Source: Papio anubis
Lineage: Eukaryota; Chordata; Mammalia; Primates; Cercopithecidae
Assembly (NCBI RefSeq): GCF_008728515.1
Contig: NC_044978.1
Span: 9,306,452 to 9,370,451, forward strand
Reading direction: 5' to 3'
Length of the DNA stretch: 64,000 nt
The notes beneath the pieces are model-generated. The model was not told the DNA's origin, did no database searches, and worked only from the letters and a program-made list of their open reading frames with translations. Position numbers and translations under genes: made by a program. This document shows, in pieces, positions 46,201-58,990 of the stretch. How positions within the stretch are numbered: position 1 is the first letter of the stretch; each line of letters begins with the position of its first letter.

Positions 46201-49159
46201 GTTCATTATTTTTGTTAATAATTCCAAAGTCACTTAAATTTTTAGCCAAGGGAGTTACAACATGGCCCACAGGCAGGAATAAGGTTGGACTGCCTCAGTG
46301 CTTAAAATCTGAGCCACACTTCTGGAGCAAGGAAGGAAAAGAAAAGGTGTCATTTCCCAGAAGAGTCTGGGGTCAAGCTATCAGTCATCTGCTTGTAGCA
46401 TTAGAGGACTTTAATATGACTCCTGTGGAAAACAAAATCTTGAGCAGACTGCTTCCCAGTGGGTTTGCCAGGATAAATAATCTGCAAAATGTATCCCTAG
46501 ACAAATAAATTAGTTAACCTGTTGAATAGAGTTGCTTACTGTCATCCATCTGGATGATAAATAATGCCAAAATAAAGATTTCAGTTTGGGTGTCATTTAT
46601 ATTTCGCTCTTTTCTGAGAGAAACTGGCCAAGAATTTCCACTGAATCTTAAAGTTAGCACTGAAATATAATAAAGACCCTTACAATCTGCATAAGGAGAT
46701 TGTTTTATTGCTTCTTTAGTGATTGAAGAAGAATGTTTCAGGTAATCCAGAAACCTTATAAATTATTACTTCTTTTTTTAAAAAGGATGTCAAGTCCATT
46801 GAAATTTATTCTGTAGAAAAGTCCACTCTCAATTTCCCTGATTCACAAGAGTATACTTTTACAAAATTTATCTTTTGAAATTTTTGTTGGTACATAGTAG
46901 GTGTATACAACAAGAGTGCATTTTTGATAACTTTGTCCCCACGTGGTGCTTGTCAGCTTGGAACTTGAGCACTACCAACTGCAGTTCTGAGTGAATTAAT
47001 GCAACAAGGTTTCAGCCTATGAAAGAAGGGTCTTCTGAGGGTTTTCTTCCAATCTTCAGATAAGACGCCTTATCTTTTGAGCGTTAATAGTATCATATGT
47101 ATATATAAACATACATCTTTTTTTTTTTTCCTGGAAACTGTCATGTTCTGCTCTTATTTTCTGTGTACAACTCTTCCCCCGCTCCAGTAGATGTTAAGTA
47201 TCTTGATTGTGGCAAGACTGCTGTTCCTCTTTGTACTACCAAGACATGGTTCTATGGATATGCAAACATACCCCACGCACGGGACTTGCTAAGAAAGGAA
47301 CAGATAAATGCTACAAAAATATCTTAAGTTATTTTTAACAATCTCTGCACTGAAGGGATTGTTGATGATGACCTAGAGTAGAAAATGGGACCTAGTGCCT
47401 ACTTGTGACTCATAGAAAATGCTTGATCAAAATGGCCTCGGGCTAGAGTTTAAAAATGAAACCTGCCTCAGAACATTGTAGAGGGATCCAGCCAAATGAT
47501 GGGTACGTAGTTCATGGCAGGCGGAGGATAATCTGATGTATAAGATGTTTATACTGAGAGGGAAGAAATAGGAGAGGAGGGTGAGAAGAGATGATATCCA
47601 TATTTAAAATATTTCCAGTATTTCATGATACTTTTTCTCAATTGTACTCCCCAGATGGGAACAGATAGAAGAGTAACTGTGGTTTTCTAACATGTGTAAG
47701 TGCAGGTGAAAGAATTTGAAACATTTAGTTTAATATAGTTGAAGTAATCACCAATTACCAAAAACAATCCTTTCATAGGAAAATCCCTGCATGCAACCAT
47801 ACTCCCAACTGCTCCCTCTCCCCCTCCTCCTGATTTTTCAGCAGCCACTCACAATATCCAATTAGACAACACTAAGCGTGAAACCAGAGGGAAACCATAA
47901 GTACTCTCACGCTTCCTACCCGCTGTACATTCCACTGTCATTGTCAAGAGAGTCAAGTGGGTGACTGGCTGTGAGTGATGAATCCAGGATCAATACAACA
48001 CCATATACTTCAGGGAGAGGTTGCAATTATTGGCTTGGAAAGCACTCAAGCAAAATTTCAATATGAAGTCAATGCTGTAAATGCCTCTATTTTGATCCAC
48101 GTTATACTAGCTAAAATGAGGAAAGATATTTTAAGCTGATTCTTAAGACAGGTTAATGTGTATGTATAAAAGATGTAAAAACTGAGGAAGTGAAGCAGCC
48201 AGCTCTAAAACCGCTTTTCATGGCACAGTATTTATAGCATGTGAATGAAGTGGTATAAAGCATCTTAGATTAACAAAGTACAATTTTGTATTTCTCATTT
48301 CACTCTATCCCACGATGGGTAAGCGTCCTATAATCACACCCTTTAACATTTTATTTATTGGATAATGCAAGAGATATCATGTACTATAATTCTGATTGTG
48401 GAAAATAAAATCTCTTTCATGTTGGAAGGAGTTATACTCATGAAGCCTGTTTCTCTTCATATATGACCTTCTTCCAGTTCTGCGAGCCTTAAGAACCAGC
48501 TAATGCTGTTAAAATGGTAATCTGATGTGGCCTTCCAGATCACGGCTTCCTAAACAGTCACCATGGTATAATTCCCCTTATTTCAAACTAACAATAGTAA
48601 TGCTTCAAGCCTTTATATGCACTCTTATCAGAAAATCACTGAGATACATTTTAGAAAGTTTTCTTTTCAGGAAAAATGTCAATTGCATTCTAATGAATGT
48701 CATGTTCATCTCTTTTTTTCTCTTTCACAGATGAATTTTCCTTACATTTTAGGTGAAAATAGAAGTGAGTTGAGGCAGTGTTAATGTTGTTACTGACAAA
48801 GGCCAGAATGCCATGTTTTCAGTTTACTAACACAGAGAAATTATCTAGCTAGAAGAAAACATCATGATTTGTAAATAAGAAGACAGTTTTTAAAATCAGG
48901 ACATTTTGACCTAAGTAATTATGTTTGGGGGAAAAGAAGAAGAAAATACACAAACAAATAAAACTTGCCTATGAAAATACTTGTCACAAATACTAATTTG
49001 GGAAGTTCATAGGAGTAAACAACAAGCAGTTTTGGGACTTTCTAAAACTCAAAAGTATGTATTCTTATATATTTGGATGTAAGAAACTGATATTGGTAAT
49101 TATCGTAAGGTACACAACCCTCTAGACTGGAAAGAGCGTGTGCTTTTGCCTCGGATGAA
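46201..49159. other. Repeat-poor unique stretch of about 3 kb
   Basis: No repeat family recognised. A 104-codon frame (46194-46508) shows no motif and I could not tie it to the exon chain at 50 kb. Confidence 0.45.
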
Positions 49160-49320
49160 GGAGTTCGGATATACACTGTCTCTACCACTTATCAGCTGTG
49201 TTATCTTTGGCAAGTTGTTTAACCTCTCTGAGCTCCCGCTTACGTACTAATAAAACAAGACTAGCAATTCTTACTTAGAGAGGATTGTGAGAATTAAATT
49301 GGTAGTTTATACCGAAAATT
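49160..49320 (+). mobile_element. MIR fossil, plus strand
   Basis: 'ctaccacttatcagctgtg', 'ggcaagttgtttaacctctc' and 'gattgtgagaattaaattgg' are the MIR core and 3' part. Confidence 0.85.
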
Positions 49321-50094
49321 CCCCTCACAGTTCCGGTTCCCAAAAAATGTCATCCATAACATTACTACCAAACACAAGGAATAAAATCAGAGAGAAGAAT
49401 AAAAGGGAATATATGTCCCGTTGAAGGCTGAATTTTTTTTTTTTTAGCTTAATTCATTAGGTGATTGAGGCAGAGACAAAATATAGATTATTTCATTAAT
49501 GTATTGAACAAAATGTTAAAGTTCCAGAACCTCTAGTTCATACTAATCATGTAAATGAAAAACTTACACTTGCTTAAATTGTAGTCTACTTTTCAATTGA
49601 GCTTTACCCCAGAAAATCCAAACCAGGAAATGCGGATTCTTTGTCAGACTAGTGAGCTGAAGAAAGTCCGAAGAGGAAATAAGAATAGATTTTGGGATAG
49701 ATGTAGTAGATTTGTATATGGGACTGTTACAGATCAGGAAATTGTAATATTTTAGGTAAAGGTGAGAGATTTTCTGACCCCTGATGGTAAAGTTTTGGTT
49801 ACAGAAACAATTTGGGCTGAATCCAAGGAAATTGCTGTATACTTCAGATGCCTACTAGGAGATCACATTGCACTGGGATGACTTGGAAATTGACAGATAG
49901 GAAACTGAGAGAATGAATTAATAATAGTAAGAAAACTTAATTATTGAAAATATTTGTTTAGAAAACACTTAGGTAAGAGGTCACTGAGAGGAGGGTGCAG
50001 TGACAGTAATTTCTGTAGGTGTGAAGAGGGGAGAGTTGACCTGGCTGAGTGGCCAACTTTTGTCTCTTCTCTTGCTGGTCTTGTTATATTGCAG
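49321..50094. other. Unique sequence ending in a strong splice acceptor
   Basis: Pyrimidine-rich text at 50060-50090 leads to ttgttatattgcag, ending at 50094. I could not identify an upstream exon in phase. Confidence 0.5.
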
Positions 50095-50252
50095 AACTTG
50101 AAGCATGTAAGTCAAGACCTTTCAGCTAACAAACCCAGCATTGCAAGACGCATAACAGAAAAGAATAGTTGGTATTTGATCAAGCGAAACAACCATGGAT
50201 CTACAGAACCAAAAATTATTTGCCTGGTTGGTGTAAAGGGAGCAATTGAAGG
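50095..50252 (+). CDS. Candidate coding exon 1 of an unrecognised gene 3' end
   Basis: 158 bp flanked by a strong acceptor (pyrimidine tract then gcag, ending at 50094) and the consensus donor gtaagt at 50253-50258. Read from phase 0 it is fully open and starts NLKHVSQDLSANKPSIARRI, then contains WYLIKRNNHGSTEPKIICLVG. It ends with two bases of a glycine codon completed by the next exon. No domain recognised; the peptide is basic and polar with a short hydrophobic strand (KIICLVGV). The sequence is not from a known repeat. Together with the exons at 51471 and 51926 it gives one frame of 163 codons and a stop. A chance alignment is possible but three matched borders make it unlikely. Confidence 0.5.
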
Positions 50253-51470
50253 GTAAGTTAGAAACAGTATATAGTTATTGGGATACAATGCTAGGCAAAT
50301 AATGTAATGTGATTTAAAAATAGCAATGGTTAATGAAATGAACAGGTAGAGGAAGGATTGCTAATATAAAATGTCCCAAATGAAAGAAAAATGATCTTTT
50401 GTTTTACAGGATAGTTTTAGCTGTTGTTATCCTATGATAATAATCCTATTTGGCTCAAAAATTAATTTTTTGGATTAGCCAATTTTCATTTTACTTAGTT
50501 TTTCCACTGGTTTCTCTCATTTAATTTATTAGTTTTGTTAAGTGAATATATAGTACAAGGAGATGAGGGAATTGAAAAAAATTGGTATGGGGTGAAAATA
50601 AATAGAAGAGCGAATACTGTGTGTAATTTGGAGCTAATCCATTTTCATAATGTTTAAAACTTGAAATGTTAATTTTCTCTGTGGTTAAATATTTACCATG
50701 TAACTGAAAATGAAATTACTGAATAGAAAATAATTACATGGGTAAAGCAGACCAACTATTACAGAGCTTATCATTAGTCACTTGGAATCTATTTTAATAT
50801 AGTTTTAGATTATAAGACCCTTTTCACAGCTCTGAATGCATGTGGGCCCCCTTTTTTATTCATATTAGCAAAGAACGTGTAGAATGTTTATCTGCTATCT
50901 TATTTTCAAACACAGATTATGCTACCATGATTAATTAGACTAACTTTTAATAATGTTAGTGTCCTTAGAATTTACATGACTTCTCACAATTGTTGAAAAA
51001 CATATTTTAAAAAGCTCCATAGCAAAAAGCATTCTACATAATACTAATAAACAGATAATGATTGACCTCTTGCTTTTTATGTTGATTTATATTTTCTTTT
51101 CAATTAATGGCTACTTGATACAATTAGATTACTTATTCGATGCTTTAGGTAGAAGTGTATCATTATAATACATGTCATCGTGCTGAATTATAATGTATTT
51201 GAAATTTCCTCCCTAAAGGATTAAATGTGGTGAAACCAAGGTATCTTACTATCTTTTATCATTAAGAGAGTACAGAGGCTTTAAAAATTATCAATGCTTA
51301 TTTTATCAGGGTCATTATTGTAATCAAGCACCATTTAATTTATATGGATTGATTCATGCTATACTTTACTGACCAAACTAAGCATTTTGATGCCTTTCAT
51401 GTGGCACATCAAAAACATTATCACAAAATCGTGAAACTGCCACAAGCCTTCATTTATCTTTTCTCAACAG
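50253..51470 (+). other. Candidate intron 1 (1218 bp)
   Basis: GT-AG bounded: gtaagt at the left, tatcttttctcaacag at the right. The inside is AT-rich unique DNA without recognisable repeats. Confidence 0.45.
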
Positions 51471-51592
51471 CAAATATGTCACTGCTCATCTTTTGAAAAC
51501 TTCTAAGGAAGATTCAGATATAAAAATGCTAAATAGCAGTGTTATAAAAATACATGTATTTTTTAGATCATTATTTCATCTATCTGAAAAAG
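51471..51592 (+). CDS. Candidate coding exon 2
   Basis: 122 bp between the acceptor ttttctcaacag and the consensus donor gtaagt (51593-51598). The first base completes the glycine codon from exon 1. The frame then reads KYVTAHLLKTSKEDSDIKML and on to HVFFRSLFHLSEK, with one base left over for the next exon. No stop in this phase. The end has an amphipathic look (VFFRSLFHL). No family recognised. Confidence 0.5.
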
Positions 51593-51925
51593 GTAAGTTC
51601 AAAAAGAAGATCCAGAATTCACAAAACTTGAACTATTACCACTTTCAAATACTACTGAACCCCTGGAAATGTAACCTGAGGGTGGCAATATTCCCTGGGT
51701 TGCACTATAACTCTGATGCATTGCAAAGTGTAAAGTTAATGCATTCAGGCATTGCTTTCCTTTAACACAAATGGGGAAAAATATCCTGACAATATGATGG
51801 AAAACAGAAAAACAACAGTTATTTTATAAAGCAGACAAGAGCATCATTAAAAGAAGGAATGTGTTATGCTCTCTAAAAAGGACTGCGTTTTTTAAAATAT
51901 AAAAATAACATAGTGTTTTTTAAAG
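51593..51925 (+). other. Candidate intron 2 (333 bp)
   Basis: Begins gtaagt and ends gtgttttttaaag. The acceptor has only a short T tract, so it is the weakest of the borders in this chain. Confidence 0.4.
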
Positions 51926-52137
51926 ATGACAGCAATAAGGAGCTAGTTGTGGCAAAGCATGAAATTGTACTTATAAGAATTAATTCTGTAACAAATGACA
52001 GCATGGTGAGCTTTGACAGTGACAGGGGGCATCCCACTGCTTGTGATGACAGTGCTTTCTGGGATGAAATCACAAACCTACAAAATGATTTTAAGCAGAA
52101 GCCTAAAGGAATACAAAAATTATTTACGGAAAAGTGA
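51926..52137 (+). CDS. Candidate coding exon 3 with stop codon
   Basis: With the single base carried from exon 2 the frame opens with a DDSNKELVVAKHEIVLIRIN stretch and closes with KQKPKGIQKLFTEK and TGA at 52135-52137. It is rich in D, E, N and S with a basic tail, as expected of a flexible protein end. The joined three exons give 163 codons. A poly(A) hexamer ATTAAA lies at 52742-52747; none is nearer. I cannot name the protein. Confidence 0.5.
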
Positions 52138-52939
52138 ACCATGCTGGTTTTTATTTTTGAGTGTTCCACAGGAGAAGTACTATGCTCAATATTTAAAAGG
52201 AACTGAGCCTTTTAAGAGTAACATTGTAATGTTACAAAGTAATTATATACACCAAGTGAAAGATTTTCTTTCCATTTCTTTCTCAGGTTCAAGACGATAT
52301 TTAATCTCATCTAGCATCAAGTGTAGTAACTCAGTTAAGAGCTATAGGAATCACTGACAAAGATGTTCTATGTTTAGGTTCTACCCATCTTCAACGACCA
52401 TGAAACCCAGCTTCTAACAATGGACACATGTGGTCTTTCCAAGGTTTGAGAGAAGGAAATAGCATGGTGAGTCCACGGTTGGGCTTTACCTTGCAATCTT
52501 CTAGTTAACTTGCAAGCAGGTCTATCTTAACTCTTTGTGGCATTCAATTCTCAATCTCCAGGAGCAGATGATAAAAGTTGGCATTTTGAAGTTGCATGTG
52601 CAAAATGTTAAAATTCATCTGATGCTACAAGGAAAGCTAAGGGGCTAGGGAGAGCTGAGCTTTCAGCCAGACATATATTGACCAATAACAAAACATTTGA
52701 AGTCTAATGTGAAACCTGACGCTAAATTGCTTTCATCAGCAATTAAAAACTAAGCATCTATGAATTAGATTTTCCCCTTTCACTCTTAACCACTTTCTTT
52801 TTTTTTTTCAAAAAAGAACAATCACAATTTGAAGAAGTATGAATTATATTCTATCACCTTGCAGAAGTATTTGATGTTAAAACAGAGACTACATTTATTA
52901 TTTTCAATCAACTCTTTGCCTCTGCTCAGAAGACTCTGA
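52138..52939. other. Unique sequence, possible 3' UTR
   Basis: Downstream of the candidate stop codon. No repeat recognised. A T-rich run at 52797-52809. Confidence 0.4.
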
Positions 52940-53280
52940 ATCTTCTGACACTTGCAACTCTCCACCTTCATTGCTTGCCAATCTCCCTGTCTCCAATTAA
53001 GCACAGACACACTGACGGTTCTCAAGGCAAAGCCAATTCCTTCCCACACAAGGTCTCTGCCCCTTATTTACTCTCTGCCAAGGAAACTCTCCCTCCAGAT
53101 CTTCTTCAGGCTGTTTCTTAACTTTCAAGTCTCAGCTTACATGTCAGCTCCTTGGAGTGGCCTTCTCTGACTACCCATCTAAAGCCTATTTGACTCTTCT
53201 CTAGTAGTGTTCAGTTAGACATCTATATGCTATCGGTTTATACTCTATCTCTCTGAGTAGAATATAAGTTCCATGGGGTA
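52940..53280 (+). mobile_element. L2 3' part, plus strand
   Basis: 'caagtctcagcttacatgtc', 'gagtggccttctctgactac' and 'gaatataagttccatgggg' follow the L2 sense order. Confidence 0.75.
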
Positions 53281-53316
53281 ACAATTGTCTTTCCTACCCC
53301 ATGGAACTTATATTCT
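53259..53316. repeat. Perfect 22-bp inverted repeat, 14-nt spacer
   Basis: 53259-53280 is the exact reverse complement of 53295-53316, with acaattgtctttcc between them. The left arm is L2-derived (sense). A hairpin of 22 perfect pairs can form. Confidence 0.97.
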
Positions 53317-53319
53317 TGA

Positions 53320-53460
53320 TTGTCTTGAGTCTATGCGTTCCACAAATATCCAGTGCATACATGCTTACTGTGCTATGTAATTAGCAGAATAGACACAATT
53401 CTTGACCTCCAAAAGCTCATTGTCTACTGAGGCTGGAGGTGGGGTTGGAATATATTGTGT
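53320..53460 (-). mobile_element. L2 3' end, minus strand
   Basis: 'gttccacaaatatccagtgc', 'tgcttactgtgctatg' and 'aagctcattgtctactgagg' are antisense L2, facing the plus-strand L2 just before it. Confidence 0.6.
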
Positions 53461-53659
53461 AACCTAGGCATTTGGACAAATAAATTTCTACAGTTTCACT
53501 ATTATCCTTCAATTCAGCTGTTACCAAGACATTAACAAAAAAAAATTCTCTGGAAAGAGTGAATTTTTCTTTCTTAAATATTTCTGGACTCTAAATTTCA
53601 TGTTTTGTAATTTTAAGGTGGATTTATAAACAAGCGGAAGAATACTCCAGTGGTTAAGT

Positions 53660-53820
53660 CAGTGGTTTCAAAACCTCAATGTGCATCAGAATCACCTGGA
53701 GGAATCACTACGTCGCATCAGACCCTCAGAGTTTCTGATTCAGAGGGTCAGGGAATATTTGTAATCCTTTCTAGGTAAGTTGCTGCTGCTCGACCAAGAA
53801 TGACACTTTGAAAACCACTG
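53660..53820. mobile_element. MER5A-like hAT transposon, near complete
   Basis: Terminal repeats cagtggtttcaaa and ctttgaaaaccactg bracket the element. Inside are 'gtgcatcagaatcacctgg' and 'gagtttctgattcagagg', typical of MER5A. Confidence 0.9.
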
Positions 53821-54249
53821 ATATAAAAAAGAAGTAATATATTAACATACTTGGAAATGAATTCCATTTTTTAATGGGTACATTTTCCCTCTGGCCTCCA
53901 ATCTCGTCCATGTTCTTTCACAATATCGTGTTAATTTGGATTATTCAATGGAAGAGGTAGTAGATTTTCTTTCTTTGGGAATTACCACAGCTTCATAGCC
54001 AACTAAGTGTAGAGTATTTGAGAGGAACTCTCTACTAATTATAGGACATGATTGTGTGACTTTCCTTTCCTTTGCTGCTCAGTGTTACTATACGGAAAAC
54101 GTTGTGCCTTGCATTTCTTGCTCATTTTGATCTCATCTTCCTCTTGATATTTTATTTTTGGCGACTTCACAATTTGTCCTAAAGTTCCTAGTTTTACTCT
54201 TATTGAATTCTTACATTGGATTAACTTAATGGTGTCAAGAGATTTTTAG
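53821..54249. other. Unique sequence
   Basis: Nothing recognised. Confidence 0.4.
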
Positions 54250-54800
54250 TTTTTTAACATTAAATATTCATTCAGCAATATTCATTGATCAGAAGCCACA
54301 CGCATCTGAAGATGTACACGGCCATTTTTCTTCAACTGGCTTAAAATACAATATAACAATGTACACACAATAAATACTTTCCAGAATTCCTTTCCAAGGA
54401 AGTATTTGATAAGTATCATATCAGAGGCATAAACTATCATAAAAGGACAAGGTATAGAGAATGCACTAAGTTAGAATAAAAATAAAAGAAGTTGCATCTA
54501 ATCTGTGCCTTAAGGAATTTATTTCATCTAATGGTTATTGAAGGCTTTGTCATTTTACACCGAGGAAAGGCAAGAACAAGGGGAATGGTTCGGACAGCAA
54601 AATAAAGGAGAATATATGTAGGAGTGAGGAAGATCAGGCTGGGAAGAGAGATCTGAGTTTACTTGCAGAAAGCTTTAAGTGTAGCATAAAGAGAGGGAAA
54701 TGAATATAATAGGAAAGTGGGCATGATGGAAGGATGGAGAGCAACTGAGAGATACATTAAAATCTATGTTTTAAGAAGATGAAATTTAAAAAGTCATAGG
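54250..54800 (-). mobile_element. L2 fossil, minus strand
   Basis: 'attcattcagcaatattcattg', 'gaggaaaggcaagaac' and 'ggagtgaggaagatcaggctg' are decayed antisense L2. It may continue past the Alu. Confidence 0.55.
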
Positions 54801-54953
54801 AGGGGCTGGAGTGAAAAACAGCTGGGGGATAAATTTATTTTCCTACGCTAATGTTACCGTTTCTAACACGGTGTGGTCAGAAAGTCAAGGAGAGTCCATA
54901 GGAGGTGCCAATGAACCAAGGATGAAAGTTGGTTTGGTGGATGATGAAGAAAA

Positions 54954-55282
54954 AGAAAATAAGGATCGGGCCGGGCGTGGTGCCTCACGCTTGTAATCCC
55001 AGCACTTTGGGAGGCCAAGGTGGGTGGATCACGATGTCAGGAGTTCGAGACCAGTCTAGCCAACAGTGAAACCCCATCTCTACTAAAAATACAAAAAAAA
55101 ATTTAGCCGGGCATGGTGGTGTATGCCTGTAATCCCAGCTACTTGGGAGGCTGAGGCAGGAGAATCACGTGAACCTGAGAGGTGGTGGTTGCAGTGAGCT
55201 GAGATTGTGCTACTGCACTCCAGCCTGCGCGACAGAATGAGCCTCAGTCTCAAAAAAAAAAAAAAAAAAGAAAATAAGGATC
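54954..55282 (+). mobile_element. Alu SINE, plus strand, 14-bp target duplications
   Basis: agaaaataaggatc flanks the body (54968-55268) at 54954-54967 and 55269-55282. Tail A18. AluS-like. Confidence 0.97.
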
Positions 55283-58200
55283 ATATTCTGGAGGACTCAA
55301 GACACAGGAGAGGAGGAAGTAGACAGGTTTTGCCCAGACACAGGGGTTCTGAATTTAACGTCCTGGAGGTGGAGCTGCTGTGCAGAGGGTTAGTCTGGGG
55401 GAAACTATGTAAGTCATCTACTGGGTGACAGAAGGGTGGAGGAGAGGGCAGAGATCGCTGTTAAAGAGGAGGGAGACTTACATCAGTGTTAGAGAAGTCC
55501 CTCATATGGATTTATAAGTGGTGAAATGTAGGATAGAAAGCTTTGAGGAAATAACAGAAAATGTGGGATCATTTTTTTTCTTTTCTTTTAAAAAAAGGGA
55601 GAGAATGTTTTGAAGGTAAGCAAACCAATGGTTTGAATATACACAGATCATACAAAAAGTTGAGTTTCCGAAGTGGAAACTTTGTTAAACAATTTTGACA
55701 GAAGAGTGAAGTGGAATTTTCATAGATGGGGAACTCTGAAGAGCAAGATTATCCCCTGGATCTCATGAAGACTTTGGAAGAGTAGGAACAGGCATGGTGT
55801 CCACTGGGGATAGCTGTGGGAAAAGCTCTCCAGGGTTGAAGCAGTGCTTTGTGGAACCAATTGTCAACATAAAGAAGATTTCTCACAATAGAAGGGAGGT
55901 TCCATGGTGTACAATGACTGTTACCCCTGTAGCGTGACAGCTGTTCTGCAGCTGAATAGCTTACAGAGCTCCACCTTACAGGCAAAGACTTACCCTGGTT
56001 CTTGAGTTCAGGAGTGACCTCTGCTTTAGTAATCTCCTCCTATCAGTGGTATTTCTACAACTTACAGGTAGATCTCTAAGAACCAACACTGAAGACTTAT
56101 GCCTCTACTGCCTCGACAGTCTGGTGACCGACTGTGTCTTTGTAAAGCACACAATGCCCCAGTGTACTTCATCAACAGAAGACCAGAGAGAGCAACAGAC
56201 GGTGAAAGAAAGGTGCAGGCAACAATGGGGACGCTAATTTGTGTTGCAGTGGTGGCTACTCTTGCATGGCAAATTTATAAGCAAATCCTAGCAGACCTAT
56301 ATCTTGCCTGTAGGGAAAAAGGGGGTCAGTTTTTCTTGTAATTTAGAGTAACTGTGAGACTCAGTTCTGTTCAATAAGCCATAAGAGAAAGTGTGATGGG
56401 GCATTTCTAGGGAAGTTTCCCTCTAGCCAGCCCTTTTCTAACTGCTTCTACCTCCATATATTGTTTTCTGCTTGTAAATAGTGACATCCAGAGATGCTGC
56501 AGTCCTCTCTGAACATGGAGAGGAAAGCTAGTTATTCATGATGGTTAAAAGAGAGAAAGAGTCTTGATCCATACGACAGTCCAAGAAGCTGAAACAATGC
56601 TATTAACTGCATTCCTAAAAAATTCAGTGGGAAAATTAAGCTCCCGCTGTTCACGACACTTTAGTTACTTGTTTTTTTCTATTACTTTCAAGTAAGTGTC
56701 ATCCTAACCGGTATAAGTGACAGAAGATGACTTCTAAACCTGGAACTATGGGAGTAATTAACATACCTGAGGACATTAGAAAGTGTGTGAAAAGGCTAAG
56801 TATTGTGTTATTGACAAGAAGAACTCTAAACAGTCCGCCACCTTGGTAATGGCAGAGAGACGATTATATTCTGAATGGATGGAGTACATCTACATGAAGA
56901 ATACAATGATATGAATATGACAATGGTGATGAAATGTGTTCCCTCCCTGCTTGGGTAAGGTAAATTTTATCCTTATGTTTTCAGACACAGACTAGTCAGT
57001 TTGGTGATTACGTGAAGAAATTTATGTCTTTGTTGTTTGGGGCTTTTATACAATGTGATTCACTTTCAAAACATGTTGCTATCACGTGTTAAGAAAGAGT
57101 GAAACTCTTGATGTTTTATTCATCTGGATCACAAAGAGACACATACGCATATTGTCAGTAATGCTCCCAAACTCGTATAAGTTCTTAAGCACTACTGCCT
57201 TTTAGCTCCTAGAGCTGAAAGAATAGGCTCCTGCCTATTCTTCATGGAGAAGGAATTTATTAGAGTATTTTAAGTAAGTCAATACAAAAATATTGTCCAT
57301 TAACCACTCTAATATCCTGCCTGCCCCCAGTCATTAAGATGCACAGCAGGACAATGAGAAGAATGTGATTTAGACTGGTTATTAAATGATATATCATTTG
57401 CTAATATTCAAAATTCATTTAAAATGACTCCTAACAGCTTAATGTGAAAAATGCAACTTTAGTCTGTGTATTCATTTAGCATCTTAAATGCAATATGGCA
57501 TATTAAATACACAAAAGCAACTGCAGTGGAAGAACACCAGCTATGCAGTTTGTCTTTGGGGCTGAAAAAATTTACAACCTCTAACTCAGAGTTCCATGGC
57601 ATGTAATCATGGATTTAAGTTAATTTTTTTCCAGAAACATTTTATTAAGTGTTCCAGTATAGTTACTTTCCATAATGAAATATTTGAGCTGTTTAGTTAA
57701 AAACCAAAGAGTGACTGTCATGACTATCCTGATGGCAGCCTGGTGGCCCCGGTGTCATCAAACCAATATCCTTGAGGGGATGTGAAGATACACAAAGTAC
57801 TTCCTTCAAATAAGGTTGAACCTTTAGAATGTATTCTGAAATCGCCCTAGGCAAATTTCAACACTAAGTCTCAGAGTTAAAAGTGAATTATAATCACATT
57901 ATACACATTATTTTCTCCATAATGCTACCATGTGGCACATTTCCTAGCAAATGATAGAAAGGATGAGCTGCTTCGGCCAGAGTGATTTCAGGGGAAAGAA
58001 AATGCATCATGAGTTTACACTTCACACAAATCAGAGAAACAAAATGTTGGATTAAGCTGCAGTATTTCAACTGGAGGAAACAATTTTAGTTAGGAAATAG
58101 CCTTCAATTAATGTGTTTTAAGTTGCTTTAATGTTTGTATTTCCTTAGATGCCTGTCTTAGTGTTTTCTACAATGTGACACAGATGCTTTGACATTTCAT

Positions 58201-58839
58201 TTAAAAGTATGGAGTATCTTAATTTTTCTTTTAAATGGAAGTATCATATAATTCCTTAATTCCAGTACTTATTACCTTTGGGGCCTCTATAGCCATCTTA
58301 TAAATGTAGGCTGTACTCCATCATCTGTGTTTCAGAGTTTATGACCCCTACTTACCCCTGCAGGAAAGTTACAAAAGGCATTTATATTGCAAAAAGATAG
58401 CAAACCCAAGATACTAGCTAAATATATCTTACTTTTCTTATTGTTTATGTACACACATAAAATACATTATTTTGATTTTTGGATGCAGTTTAAATTTATT
58501 GGCTTGTGTTTAAAATGATTTTGGGAAGAGTACAAGTTTTTCAGAACAAAAGTTAAGATTGATATTTGGGGGATTTGGTTTTCCACAGAAATCAATATGG
58601 GAGTCTCTCTGCCTTCCAGTCATCCCATCACTCCTGGGTACTGAAGCATGGACTGGAACTGTTAGGACACCCACTGTTCTGAGATCTCCCATGTACCAAG
58701 CTGCAATATTTTAAGAAATGACAGCCTCAGCTTTAGAGTGCAACTCCTTGAGTTTCTTTATAATTCTGACTTTTTAGTTGGACTCTCTTTTCATTTACTT
58801 CCTCATTTGTTCATATATGTCATCACAGAAAAATGAATC
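55283..58839. other. Unique stretch of about 3.5 kb
   Basis: No gene or firm repeat recognised. Short open frames at 56046-56341 overlap in two phases and have no motif. Purine-rich text near 55290-55480 may be decayed L2. Confidence 0.4.
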
Positions 58840-58990
58840 CATTATTTTCTTCTGCCTTACTTTTATTCACATTCTCCCCAAATTTGTACAAACGAATTTA
58901 CAAGTCTTATTTCCTTTTGCCTTGATGGAAAAAAATATTGCTGCCACATGGAAAAAACTAGGGAATTGGAACATAGGAGGAAAAAGGACT
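58840..58990 (+). repeat. Segment similar to 60160-60310, copy 1
   Basis: The order 'attctccccaaatttgtac', 'ttatttccttttgccttgatg', 'gctgccacatggaaaaaac' and 'tagggaattggaa' is repeated in diverged form about 1.3 kb downstream in the same orientation. Confidence 0.6.

Noticed and set aside
45968..46237. 89-codon plus-strand frame
   Set aside because: It crosses an antisense MIR fossil.
56046..56341. Two overlapping frames, one with a hydrophobic segment (LICVAVVATLAW)
   Set aside because: No splice-compatible neighbours, a non-ATG start in one, and no family recognised.
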